Below are positions 33,063-40,494 of a stretch of 64,000 nucleotides of DNA, piece by piece. This stretch comes from JAUXJB01 sp965226855. Lineage in GTDB: Bacteria > Myxococcota_A > UBA9160 > SZUA-336. The stretch's first letter is position 1. The number at the start of each line of letters is the position of its first letter. Under the pieces are notes generated by a model. It was not told where the DNA came from. It made no database searches and saw only the letters and a list, made by a program, of their open reading frames with translations. Made by a program: the position numbers and the translations under genes. The stretch spans positions 496,001 to 560,000 of the forward strand of contig CBDDEE010000032.1 in the NCBI GenBank assembly GCA_965226855.1, written 5' to 3'.

Positions 33063-33743
33063 ATGGCCATCGAACGCGCATTCAACCGCACGTCTGAGTA
33101 CTACGACGCGTGGATGAAGCAGGCTCTGCCGCGTTACGAGGAGCTGTTCTCCACGGCGGTCGAGCTCATCGCCTTTCCCCCGCAGGCCGAGCTCAGGGTC
33201 CTGGATCTCGGCGCGGGAACCGGGCTTTTCTCCGAGCGGGTGCTGCAGAAGTTCCCGCGTGCGAGCTTCGTGCTCTACGACGTGGCCGAGGAGCTGCTAG
33301 AGCTCGCGCGGAGCCGGTTCGCGCAGCATGCGCAACGCTTCGAGTTCGTGCTCGACGACTATCTGAACTTGCGCGCGAGCGACGCGTTCGACCTGGTCAT
33401 CTCGAGCCTGTCGATCCACCACCTGGAGCACGCGGGAAAGCGCGACCTGTTTGCCCGCATCCACGGCGCGCTCACGCCGGCGGGTGTTTTCATCAACGTG
33501 GATCAGATCAGGGCGGAGACGGAGTCGCTTCGGGAGCTCTACTGGTCGGACTGGCTCGAGAAGGTGCGGCAGAGTGGGGCGGAGGAGGATCGCATCCAGG
33601 AGAGTGTCGAGCGCCGCAGGCAGTACGACAGGGATGCCTCGCTCTCCGAGCAGCTGGAGTGGCTCAAGAGTGCGGGATTCGCGGACGTAGACTGCGTGTA
33701 CAAGAGCTACTTCGTCGGGGTGTTCCTGGCGGCGAAACGCTGA
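33063..33743 (+). CDS. Class I SAM-dependent methyltransferase
   Basis: 226 residues. Motif I VLDLGAGTGLFSERVLQKFP near residue 47 and motif II around SFVLYDVAEELLELARSRF give the SAM-binding Rossmann fold. The post-motif stretch FDLVISSLSIHHLEHAGKRD near 115 fits methyltransferase type 11/12 families. It begins 9 nt after the true stop of the acyl-CoA dehydrogenase gene. The substrate cannot be inferred. Confidence 0.85.
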   Translation: MAIERAFNRTSEYYDAWMKQALPRYEELFSTAVELIAFPPQAELRVLDLGAGTGLFSERVLQKFPRASFVLYDVAEELLELARSRFAQHAQRFEFVLDDYLNLRASDAFDLVISSLSIHHLEHAGKRDLFARIHGALTPAGVFINVDQIRAETESLRELYWSDWLEKVRQSGAEEDRIQESVERRRQYDRDASLSEQLEWLKSAGFADVDCVYKSYFVGVFLAAKR

Positions 33744-33758
33744 GGGGGCGGAGCGATA

Positions 33759-34238
33759 ATGATAGATGCCGGAGGCAAGCGAACTCTTGGCGTCATCTCC
33801 GACACGCACGGCCTGGTCCGTCCGGAGGCGGTTGCAGCCTTGCGAGGCTGCGATCTCCTCATCCACGCCGGGGACGTCGGCAAAGCCGATGTGCTGCGCG
33901 AGCGGCGCGAGCTCGCGCCGCTCGTAGCGGTGCGAGGCAACGTGGACACGGGGACCTGGGCCGAGGCGCTACCGACCACCGAGGTTGTCGAGGTCGATGA
34001 GCAGCTCGTGTACGTGCTCCACGATCTCGGCCGCCTGGATCTCGATCCCGTAGCGGCGGGCTTCCGGGTGGTGATCAGCGGCCACTCCCACCAGCCGGCC
34101 GTAGCGGAACGCGACGGCGTGCTCTACCTGAATCCCGGCAGCGCGGGCCCGCGGCGCTTCGATCTGCCGATCTGCCTGGCGCGCCTCGAGCTCGACGGCG
34201 ACGAGGCCAGCGCGGAGCTCGTCGAGCTCATCCCCTGA
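33759..34238 (+). CDS. YfcE/MJ0936-type metallophosphoesterase
   Basis: 159 residues, a typical minimal calcineurin-like phosphodiesterase. Metal-binding motifs: GVISDTHGL (D-x-H), IHAGDVG (GD), VRGNVD (GN[HD] variant with Asp), ISGHSHQP (GHxH-type) and the C-terminal LNPGSAGPRRF. Such proteins hydrolyse phosphodiesters with two metal ions; the natural substrate is usually unknown. The start ATG has GGGGGCGGAG upstream. It is 15 nt after the methyltransferase gene, probably the same operon. Confidence 0.9.
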   Translation: MIDAGGKRTLGVISDTHGLVRPEAVAALRGCDLLIHAGDVGKADVLRERRELAPLVAVRGNVDTGTWAEALPTTEVVEVDEQLVYVLHDLGRLDLDPVAAGFRVVISGHSHQPAVAERDGVLYLNPGSAGPRRFDLPICLARLELDGDEASAELVELIP

Positions 34239-34326
34239 TGTGAGACGGGAGCCCGGGACATACGCGGGCGGGTTCTGTAGAGCCTGGTCGGGAGCGCGGA
34301 AGGACCCGGGCAGCTAGTCTCGGCGG

Positions 34327-34658
34327 GTGACCAAGCCAAGCCCGGGAATCTGGGCTGGCGGTCGTGGATCGACCAGCAGATTGAGGAGGCGCGCGCCAAG
34401 GGCGCCTTCGACAACCTGCCGCGAGAGGGGCGACGACTCGAGGACCTGGACGAGGTGGCGGATCCGGGCTGGTGGGCAAAGAAGCTTGTCCAGCGCGAGC
34501 AAGTGTCAGTCCTGCCTCCGGCACTGGAGATTCGGCGCGAGATCGAGCGCTGCCTCGAGGGGCTCTGGAGCGTGCACGACGAAACGCAGGTGGGTCCGCT
34601 CGACGAGGAGGCGATCGTGGAGCGCTGGTGCGCCCACCGCGAAGAACCGCAGCCGTGA
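34327..34658 (+). CDS. DUF1992 (DnaJ-homologue subfamily C28 type) small protein, N-terminal frameshift
   Basis: The family core is clear: WIDQQIEEARAKGAFDNLP, then GRRLEDLDEVADPGWWAKKL and LPPALEIRREIERCLEGLW. The frame that contains it has no ATG, GTG or TTG upstream. GTG 34327 starts a good N-terminus (TKPSPG) in the neighbouring frame. A one-base loss near 34344, in GCCCGGGAAT, would join the two. The TGA overlaps the GTG of the next gene. The function of DUF1992 proteins is poorly known; the coordinates assume the GTG is the native start. Confidence 0.65.
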
Positions 34659-35038
34659 AGACGCATGTCGGCGGTTGCCACTGCGGGCTGGTGCGCTTCG
34701 AGGTGACGGCGCCGTTGGAGGTCCAGGTGTCCGAGTGCAACTGCTCGATCTGCAGCTGCGTCGGCTACCAGCACCTGATCGTGCCGCGCTCGCGCTTCTC
34801 GCTGCTTCAGGGGACGGAGAGCCTGTCGACCTACACGTTCAACACGGAGGTCGCGAAGCACTTCTTCTGCAAGGTGTGCGGTGTCAAGTCCTTCTACGTA
34901 CCGCGCTCGCACCCGGAGCAGTACAGCGTCAACTTCCGCTGTCTCGAGCGCGAGTCGTTCTCGCATGTCAGTGTGGTGCCGTTTGACGGACGCAACTGGG
35001 AAGAGGCCAGGGCGAGGGAGGCGGAGCTCGAGAGCTAG
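34655..35038 (+). CDS. GFA / CENP-V family zinc protein
   Basis: 127 residues from GTG 34655, which overlaps the DUF1992 stop. Zinc ligand pattern of the glutathione-dependent formaldehyde-activating (GFA) fold: GGCHCGLVRFEV at residues 7-18, CNCSICSCVGYQHLIV near 29-44, and HFFCKVCGVKSF near 70-81. This fold binds zinc and in some members glutathione adducts. The gene converges on the limonene-epoxide-hydrolase-like gene with a 4-nt overlap of the coding ends. A 16-codon remnant with the same GSCFCG start is found at 36341. Confidence 0.85.
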   Translation: MKTHVGGCHCGLVRFEVTAPLEVQVSECNCSICSCVGYQHLIVPRSRFSLLQGTESLSTYTFNTEVAKHFFCKVCGVKSFYVPRSHPEQYSVNFRCLERESFSHVSVVPFDGRNWEEARAREAELES

Positions 35039-35403
35039 GACATGCTCTTGGCGTATGTCCCCATGTCGAAGTAGTCGCGCCAGATCTTGATCTTCCCGTT
35101 CTCCAGCTCGAAGATGCCGACGCAGGGAAGATCCACGCTCTTGTCGCCCGCTCTCGTCCGGTCCACGCGCTCGGCCACCACCAGATCTCCGGCGGCGACG
35201 ACGTTCACGATCTCCCAGTCGGTCTCCGTCCAGGCTGCCGTGAAGCCGGCGATCATCTTCTCGACGTTCTCGCGCCCGCCAACCGGTTGGGCCGGCATGT
35301 TGTAGTACACCCCGTCCTCGGCGAAATACGAGGCCAGCTCGGCCGGGTCCAGTCGTGACCCCGCCTCGATGAAGCTCCTGATGATGCTCTCATTGTCCGC
35401 CAT
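35035..35403 (-). CDS. SnoaL-like / limonene-1,2-epoxide hydrolase-family protein
   Basis: 122 residues from ATG 35403. An NTF2-like cone fold is suggested by IIRSFIEAGSRLDPAELASY, YFAEDGVYYNMP, and the C-terminal GIFELENGKIKIWRDYFD. The Asp/Arg-rich pattern (VVAERVDR; WRDYFD) resembles limonene-1,2-epoxide hydrolases, which open epoxides directly with water. With the other epoxide hydrolase in the window it could serve lipid or terpene degradation; that is inference. Confidence 0.8.
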   Translation of the reverse strand: MADNESIIRSFIEAGSRLDPAELASYFAEDGVYYNMPAQPVGGRENVEKMIAGFTAAWTETDWEIVNVVAAGDLVVAERVDRTRAGDKSVDLPCVGIFELENGKIKIWRDYFDMGTYAKSMS

Positions 35404-35484
35404 CAGATGATCCCACCTAGTACTTGAAGCCGAGTCTAGCTTCCCGGGTAGACTTACGTCGAACGAGGAGAGGGAGGGGGCTGC

Positions 35485-35583
35485 GTGCAGCTCGACGCCA
35501 AGACGATCCTGTTGATTGTGCAGTTCGCCCTGGCCTGGCTCGTCGGCTACTGGACTCCTCGGAGCCGCATGCACTGGCTGTGA
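35485..35583 (+). CDS. Possible 32-residue membrane peptide upstream of the deiodinase-like gene
   Basis: GTG 35485 with AGGGAGGGGG 4 nt upstream opens a 32-codon frame with one hydrophobic segment (TILLIVQFALAWLVGYW) and a basic tail, ending at TGA 35581-35583. The good ribosome site and membrane-like composition support a real small protein. It would be read just before the selenoprotein gene. No family recognised. Confidence 0.4.
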   Translation: MQLDAKTILLIVQFALAWLVGYWTPRSRMHWL

Positions 35584-35627
35584 TCGTGCTAGCCTGCTCT
35601 GGAACGCACGGCGGACGGGGACAGAAG

Positions 35628-36344
35628 GTGGCGGAGAGTGAAGTGACACTCGATCGGACACAGATCATGAACGCGTTGCGGGGCCTCGGTAGGGGGGAGA
35701 CCGATCTCGACAGCCTGCCCTCTCCCGTCATCGACATGCTCACCAAGATGATGAAGATGTCGAAGGAGCAGATCGCGGAGAAGTACCGGAAGCGGCTCGA
35801 GCGAGAGCTGAGCTCACCGAAGCCGGGGACGATCGCGCCAGATTTCGAGCTGGAGCTGCTCTCGCGAGCGGGTAAGCGGACCGGCGTGCGGCGACGTCTC
35901 TCCGACTACGGTGGCACTCCCGTCGCGCTGATTTTCGGGTCCTACACATGACCTCCCTTCCGGGATCAGGCGGTCCGCCTGAACGAGATCTTTGCTGCGT
36001 ACTCCGAAGAGCTACAGTTCTTCTGTGTCTACATCCGTGAGGCCCACCCGGAAGACGAGTGGCAGGCTCCCGTCAATCACGCGGACGGCGTTGTATTCAT
36101 GCAGCCGACGACCACCGACGAGCGCTCTGCGGTGGCCGAGGCCTGCGTCCTCGGCCTGAACCTGGCCATGCCCACGCTGCTCGACGATGTCGACGATGCG
36201 GTTGACCTGGCCTACGCTGCGCTGCCCGAGCGACTCTACGTAGTCGATCGAGAAGGCGTGGTCACGCATCAGGCCGCCCCCGGCCCGTTCGGCTTCGACG
36301 TCGACGCCTGGGAGAAAGGCATTCAGGAGGTGATCAGCTCATGA
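35628..36344 (+). CDS. Iodothyronine-deiodinase-like selenoprotein (UGA = Sec108)
   Basis: 238 residues if TGA 35949-35951 is selenocysteine. An N-terminal helical region (residues 10-60) precedes a thioredoxin-like fold (PGTIAPDFELELLS). The active-site segment is VALIFGSYT-U-PPFRDQ, which matches the FGSxTU(P)PF signature of deiodinases. The frame continues after the UGA with FFCVYIREAHPEDEWQAPVN and ends in ERLYVVDREGVVTHQAAPGP, all family-like. A SECIS hairpin follows. The start is uncertain: GTG 35628 is chosen; GTG 35643 and a lipobox-like start near 35580 (VIVLAC) are alternatives. In bacteria this family is thought to be redox-active toward thiols or peroxides; iodine chemistry is not implied. 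Confidence 0.88.
35964..35984 (+). promoter_or_regulatory. Bacterial SECIS-like hairpin of the deiodinase-like gene
   Basis: Stem TCAGGC/GCCTGA (35966-35971 with 35977-35982), apical loop GGTCC (35972-35976), a GC pair one step further out. The loop starts 20 nt after the UGA. It is the same five-base loop as in the DsbA-like gene. Confidence 0.78.
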
Positions 36345-36391
36345 GCGATCCAGTACGAGGCTCCTGCTTCTGCGGCGTCGAGCCTCTCTAG
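36341..36391 (+). pseudogene. 16-codon remnant of a GFA-family gene
   Basis: The ATG overlaps the stop of the deiodinase-like gene (ATGA). It encodes MSDPVRGSCFCGVEPL and then TAG. The GSCFCG motif is the usual N-terminal zinc knuckle of GFA proteins, cut off after six further codons. It may be the scar of a deleted gene, or a small peptide in its own right. Confidence 0.45.
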
Positions 36392-36399
36392 GAGCGACG

Positions 36400-36834
36400 A
36401 TGTCACTGGCGATGACGGTGGCGGAGCGCGAGGCTTTTCTGGCCGACGTGCACGTAGGGATTATCAGCGTTCCCGAGGCCGACAGGGGCACGCTCGCGGT
36501 TCCCATCTGGTACGACTACGAGCCCGGCGGTGAGGTCTGGGTGATCACCGGCAGGGAGTCGCGTAAGGGCAAGCTCATCTCTGGTGGTACTCGCCTCAGC
36601 CTGTGCGCGCAGACCGAGCTGGCCCCGTACAAGTACGTGAGCGTCGAGGGCCCGGTCGTAGGGATCGAGCCGACCGACTTGGAGAAGCACATGCGTCCCA
36701 TGGCCCGGCGTTACCTCGGCGTCCTCGGCGGCGATCAGTACGTAGACGCGACCTCCGCGGATCGCGACGGCTCCAGCATCGTTGTCCGCATGCGGCCCGA
36801 GCGCTGGCTCACGGTGGACTACGGCAAGCGCTAG
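36400..36834 (+). CDS. Pyridoxamine 5'-phosphate oxidase-family FMN-binding protein
   Basis: 144 residues with the split-barrel pattern of PNPOx-like proteins: VGIISVPEADRGTLAVPIWY at residues 17-36, VITGRESRKGKLISGG near 47-62, and YVSVEGPVVGIEP near 75. Members bind FMN, F420 or heme and reduce or degrade diverse small molecules; specificity cannot be read here. It follows the GFA remnant after 8 nt. It is probably cotranscribed with the selenoprotein gene. Confidence 0.82.
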   Translation: MSLAMTVAEREAFLADVHVGIISVPEADRGTLAVPIWYDYEPGGEVWVITGRESRKGKLISGGTRLSLCAQTELAPYKYVSVEGPVVGIEPTDLEKHMRPMARRYLGVLGGDQYVDATSADRDGSSIVVRMRPERWLTVDYGKR

Positions 36835-36854
36835 CAAGCGGCGGAGGCGGGTGG

Positions 36855-38063
36855 TTAGAAGCCGTCCGGGCAGTAGGGTCGGTACTCCGTCGCGAACAGG
36901 CGATCGGCCAGCTTGAGCGCGCTCGGGTCCCGCGAGTTGAGCAGGTCGCAGCGGGCCAGGTCCGTTGCGGACGTGTGGCCCGAGATGAGCGAGGCCAGGG
37001 TCCGCGGCGACAGGGTCAGGTCCGGCACGCGTTCCGTGCGCGTGACCTCGGTGGTCTGGCCGTCCGTTTCGAGGCGATAGATCCCGTTATTCCACTTGCA
37101 CATGTCGTCGCTGTGGACCTCGAGCGTGATCGCCCCGCGGTCACCGTAGGGGCGCTGCGGCAGCGCGCGCTCGACGTCTACGACGCGCAGCCAGACTCCG
37201 TCTCCCGTGCGTCGCCGCAGCTGGCGTGGCTCGAGCAAGAGCTGTGGAGAGGGGTCGTCGTCGGCGATCGGCTCCATCACGATCTTCTGAACCAGGTCGT
37301 GCGAGCGAAAGAACGCCCAGAGCCCGCGCCGGGCCTCCATGTCGAGCGGGATGAAGTCACGCACGTGCATGAGCTGGTTGGGACCGGGTTCGTGCAGCTC
37401 CTGCGGTTTCGTCGAGTAGACGGCGTAGCCGCGCGGCTCACCCGACTCGTCGCTATAGATCGCGAAGTAGACGCGCTGGTTGTCTGACTCGCGCAGGATG
37501 CGGGCCTGCCAAAGAGCCTGAGGACGGTGCAGCATCAGGTTGCGGGGCGCTGAGTACTCCTTGTAGAGCCGTTTCATCACTGGCAGAGCCTGCTCCCCGC
37601 TCGCGAGCTGGACGCTGCCTCGCACCCGGGTTTCCATCTCGAACGCGGCGTGGCGCGGGTCGAACTCATAGACGACCGACGTGGTCGCCAGGCCGTAGCC
37701 GAAACGCTGATAGATCGCGCCCGCGCTGGCCCAGAGGATGGCCAGGCTCTGCTCACGCTCGCGCTGCTCCAGGTAGCCCTGCGCGATGATCCGGCGCAGT
37801 AGACCCTGCCGCCGATAGCCGGGATTCGTCCCGACCATGGTGATTCCCGCGGCTGCTGCGGCCGCGCCGTTGAAGCGGAGCTGGAAAGGGAAGGCACCGG
37901 AGGTTGCGGCCAGTCGACCGTCGACGAAGGCGCAGGTCGTCCACTCCGGAATCAGCGATGCCTCCTGCGCCGGATCCGCCCCGTTGTCCGCGAACACGTA
38001 GGCGACGAGGCGGCTGAACTCCTCCATCTCCTCCGCGCGCACCGCCCTGATCTCGACGCCCAT
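36855..38063 (-). CDS. Eis-like GNAT N-acetyltransferase
   Basis: 402 residues from ATG 38063 (MGVEIRAVRAEEMEEFSRLV). The longer frame from 38093 begins inside repeat copy E. The first GNAT half carries the acetyl-CoA loop GTNPGYRRQGLLRRI near residue 85. A second GNAT-like half and a C-terminal sterol-carrier-like domain (IYRLETDGQTTEVTR; LTLSPRTLASLISGH) follow, the three-domain plan of Eis proteins. The C-terminal carboxylate-binding tail ends TEYRPYCPDGF. Such enzymes acetylate amines including aminoglycosides or protein lysines; the substrate here is unknown. Confidence 0.83.
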   Translation of the reverse strand: MGVEIRAVRAEEMEEFSRLVAYVFADNGADPAQEASLIPEWTTCAFVDGRLAATSGAFPFQLRFNGAAAAAAGITMVGTNPGYRRQGLLRRIIAQGYLEQREREQSLAILWASAGAIYQRFGYGLATTSVVYEFDPRHAAFEMETRVRGSVQLASGEQALPVMKRLYKEYSAPRNLMLHRPQALWQARILRESDNQRVYFAIYSDESGEPRGYAVYSTKPQELHEPGPNQLMHVRDFIPLDMEARRGLWAFFRSHDLVQKIVMEPIADDDPSPQLLLEPRQLRRRTGDGVWLRVVDVERALPQRPYGDRGAITLEVHSDDMCKWNNGIYRLETDGQTTEVTRTERVPDLTLSPRTLASLISGHTSATDLARCDLLNSRDPSALKLADRLFATEYRPYCPDGF

Positions 38064-38080
38064 CCCGGCTCCTGTCTGGC

Positions 38081-38176
38081 CTTGCGGGTCCACGCGCGCG
38101 AGCGGTCGCGCGCGCCCGCTCTTCGCTCAGGCCCGGGGGCCTTCGCTGCGCCCAACGCTCGCGCGACGCTTGCGGC
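38081..38176 (-). repeat. Dispersed GC-rich repeat, copy E (upstream of the GNAT gene)
   Basis: Plus-strand ends CTTGCGGGTCCACGCGCGCG and GCGCGACGCTTGCGG, with CTCTTCGCTCAGGCCCGGGG and CCTTCGCTGCGC in the middle. It begins 18 nt upstream of the GNAT ATG, in the same orientation with respect to that gene as the intragenic copies. The rest of the 293-nt gap up to 38356 shows only a short ribosome site for the next, decayed gene. Confidence 0.78.
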
Positions 38177-38356
38177 AGCAGGCTAGCAGACCGCGGTGGG
38201 TCACAGCATCCCAGACGAGGTGGCCGGTGGGATGCCGCGGGAACGCTGCACCACACCGAGAAAAAGCGCCGCGGACCTGCCCTGCGAGCGCGCGTGGACG
38301 GGATCGTCCGGCATCCGCCTTGCACTGATGCACGGCCAGGCACGAAGGGGAGGAAC

Positions 38357-38641
38357 ATGGCCAGACGAGGACTGAGACGCCTCGCATGGATCGGCGCCGG
38401 GGTGGCCGGCGGCATGCGGCTGCTCGGGTTGGGTGTTCATGGGGCTGACGGCGGACCTTCAGCCTGACGAGGGCGATTCGAACGCCACTTATAGCTCGGG
38501 GCGCGTCGAGCTCGGCGACCTGAGCGAGACGGTCGTCGCTTCCGGGACGATGGAGCCGCTCGTACGGGTGTCTGTGATCTCGGAGGTGTCGGGGATCATC
38601 GAGCGGGTACACGTGGAGGCCGGAGATCGGGTCACACAGGG
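38357..38641 (+). pseudogene. Decayed MacA/HlyD-type periplasmic adaptor, N-terminal fragment
   Basis: ATG 38357 with GGGGAGG upstream starts a basic, hydrophobic N-terminus (RRLAWIGAGVAGGMRLLGLG) that runs to TGA near 38460. The rest of the adaptor start is in another frame: SSGRVELGDLSETVVASGTM then VISEVSGIIERVHVEAGDRV, the biotinyl-lipoyl-like hairpin of membrane fusion proteins. It stops abruptly at GDRVTQG, where inverted permease sequence begins. Only about a quarter of the gene remains. Confidence 0.72.
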
Positions 38642-38734
38642 TCGTCGGGTCATCGAACAGGTCGCGGGCTGCTTCCCAGCCGAGCACGGCCACCGGCCTC
38701 CTGCGCTCGACGTCCGTGGCGCTGAAGAAGCGGC
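38642..38734 (-). pseudogene. Inverted internal fragment of a MacB/FtsX permease
   Basis: On the minus strand this segment reads FFSATDVERRRPVAVLGWEA then ARDLFDDP. This is the stretch that in MacB-like permeases directly precedes 'GSTLRINGEAFELIGIFDEK', and that continuation is found on the plus strand from 38735. The simplest account is a local inversion of about 90 bp inside a pseudogene. Confidence 0.65.
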
Positions 38735-39309
38735 GTGGGCAGCACGCTCCGCATCAATGGAGAGGCCTTCGAGCTGATCGGCATATTCGACGAGAAGAGC
38801 CGTCGGCAGTACGTAAACACGAACCGTCCCGACAATCAGCTGCTCGTGGTCCCGACCACGGCCGCGGATGCGCGCCTCGGCTTCGAGGAAGACCAGATCT
38901 CCGTCCTCATGGGCTACCCGCGGGCAGGTGTGGAAGCGGAGCGCGTGTTCAAGGTCGTAGTCGCGAGTCTCGGGAAGCGGCGCGGGTTCCACGCCGAGGA
39001 CACGGACGCCGGGCGTCACTTCGACATGACCCAGACGACCCGATTGCTCGACCTGATGCACGCGGCGTTCACACTGTTCATCGGGCTCGCGGGAACTGTG
39101 ACGCTGCTCGTCGGAGGTGTCGGGCTAGGCGCCTGTGCCGGCCTCACGCACCTGGCGCCTGCCGAGATGTTTCCGGTTCCGATCGTCTCCGGCAGCGCGG
39201 TCGTCATCACGTTCGTCGCGCTCGTGGGGTAGCGGTGGTGTGCGCGCTCGTGCCCGCGCTGCGCGTGCGGCGCATGGACATTTCGGTGGCTCTGCGCGCG
39301 AGGATCTAG
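38735..39309 (+). pseudogene. Decayed MacB/FtsX permease, C-terminal part
   Basis: Reads GSTLRINGEAFELIGIFDEK, then a periplasmic segment and the membrane helices LMHAAFTLFIGLAGTVTLLV and SAVVITFVALVG. A single-base loss at CGTGGGGTAG (39225-39234) makes a premature TAG; the true end (VPALRVRRMDISVALRARI) is in the next frame to 39309. The ATPase and first helix of the permease are missing altogether. With the adaptor fragment it marks a lost ABC-type efflux or secretion system. Confidence 0.75.
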
Positions 39310-39347
39310 GACCTTCCTGTACCCTGGTCGAGGGGAGGGAAGAGCGA

Positions 39348-39989
39348 GTGCTGCGAGGACCGCACAAGGCCGTGCTGTTCGACCTGGACGGAGTCCTAAT
39401 CGACTCCTACGAGGTTTGGTTCCGCCTCCTGAACGCCGCCAGTCTGGAGTATCGCGTAGCCCCGATCTCTCGCGAAACGTTTCGCGCTTGCTGGGGACAG
39501 GGGATCCAGGCCGACATCAAGCTGTTCTTCCGGGAGCAGCGCGTCCGGGAGCTCGAGGGGTTCTACGACGACCACTTCATGGACTTCGCGCAGCACCTCA
39601 CGGTGAACCCGGATTCGAGGGGCGTCTTCGACTGGCTCGAGCGGCGGGGGATCCCGAGCGCCGTGATCACGAACACGCCGGCTGGGCTGGCGGGGCGCAT
39701 TCTGGAGCACGCGGCGCTTGCGCCTGGGGCTCTCGTCGGAGGGACCGACGTGCAGGAGGCGAAGCCGGCGCCGGACATGGTGCTCCGGGGCTGTGAGCTG
39801 CTGGGGGTCCGCCCCTCGGAGGCCGTCGTCGTCGGTGATTCGGACTTCGATCGGGATGCGGCTCGCGCAGCCGGGGTGCCGTTTGCGGGCTTCGGGATCG
39901 AGGGCGACGTCGAGCTCGAGCGCCTGACTGACCTGATCGCGTACCTTACGTCGAGCCAATCCTTGACAGGGTTCTCGGAGGCCGATTAG
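39348..39989 (+). CDS. HAD-superfamily hydrolase (phosphoglycolate-phosphatase-like)
   Basis: 213 residues from GTG 39348, with AGGGGAGGG 8 nt upstream. HAD motif I LFDLDGVLIDS (nucleophile Asp and acid Asp, residues 10-20), motif II VITNTPAGLA near 107, Lys in QEAKPAPDMVL near 143, motif IV VVVGDSDFDRDAARAAG near 162. An alpha-helical C1 cap domain lies between I and II, as in phosphoglycolate phosphatase and beta-phosphoglucomutase groups. The in-frame region upstream of the GTG overlaps the decayed permease and is not coding. Confidence 0.88.
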   Translation: MLRGPHKAVLFDLDGVLIDSYEVWFRLLNAASLEYRVAPISRETFRACWGQGIQADIKLFFREQRVRELEGFYDDHFMDFAQHLTVNPDSRGVFDWLERRGIPSAVITNTPAGLAGRILEHAALAPGALVGGTDVQEAKPAPDMVLRGCELLGVRPSEAVVVGDSDFDRDAARAAGVPFAGFGIEGDVELERLTDLIAYLTSSQSLTGFSEAD

Positions 39990-40034
39990 CTAGGCGGTGT
40001 GCGGGCTCAATTGCGCGCGGAGAGGGAGGGCCTC

Positions 40035-40493
40035 ATGGAGAAGGCGACGTTCGCGGCGGGCTGCTTCTGGAGCCCGGAGATGACGTTCCGAAAGGTCCAG
40101 GGCGTGACGGATGTCTGTGTCGGATACATCGGGGGAACCCTCGAGAACCCGACCTACCAGGACGTGTGCTATCGGGACAGCGGTCACGCAGAGGCGGTCG
40201 AGATCGAGTTCGATCCCGACCGGATCTCCTACGACGAGCTCCTCGAGGTCTTCTGGAGCTGCCACGATCCCACTACACTGAACCGTCAGGGCCCCGACGT
40301 CGGGAGACAGTATCGGTCCGCCGTGTTTTTCCACTCACCGGAGCAGGAGGCGGCGGCTCTCGAGTCGAAGGCGAAGCTCGACGCTTCGGGTCGGTCCCGG
40401 AACCCCATCGTGACGGAGATTCTGCCCGCGTCCACCTTCTATCGGGCGGAGGAGTATCACCAGCGCTACCTGGAGAAGCGCGGGCTGCTCTAG
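40035..40493 (+). CDS. msrA: Peptide methionine sulfoxide reductase A
   Basis: 152 residues. The catalytic cysteine lies in FAAGCFWSPEMTFRKVQGV; GCFW is the invariant MsrA motif, with the usual Gly after Trp replaced by Ser. VCVGYIGG, YRDSGHAEAVEIEFDP and FWSCHDPTTLNRQGPDVGRQ are also family-typical. It reduces methionine-S-sulfoxide in proteins using thioredoxin. ATG 40035 follows GAGGGAGGG. It ends 1 nt before the next gene, so it is probably co-transcribed with the SCP2-like and hydrolase genes. Confidence 0.93.
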   Translation: MEKATFAAGCFWSPEMTFRKVQGVTDVCVGYIGGTLENPTYQDVCYRDSGHAEAVEIEFDPDRISYDELLEVFWSCHDPTTLNRQGPDVGRQYRSAVFFHSPEQEAAALESKAKLDASGRSRNPIVTEILPASTFYRAEEYHQRYLEKRGLL

Positions 40494-40494
40494 C

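Noticed and set aside
38357..38470. Possible third selenocysteine UGA in the adaptor gene near 38460
   Set aside because: The frame after this TGA is not the one that continues the protein; it is a frameshift in a pseudogene, and no redox motif surrounds it.
40035..40493. Selenocysteine form of MsrA
   Set aside because: The catalytic position is encoded by TGC (GCFW), not TGA.
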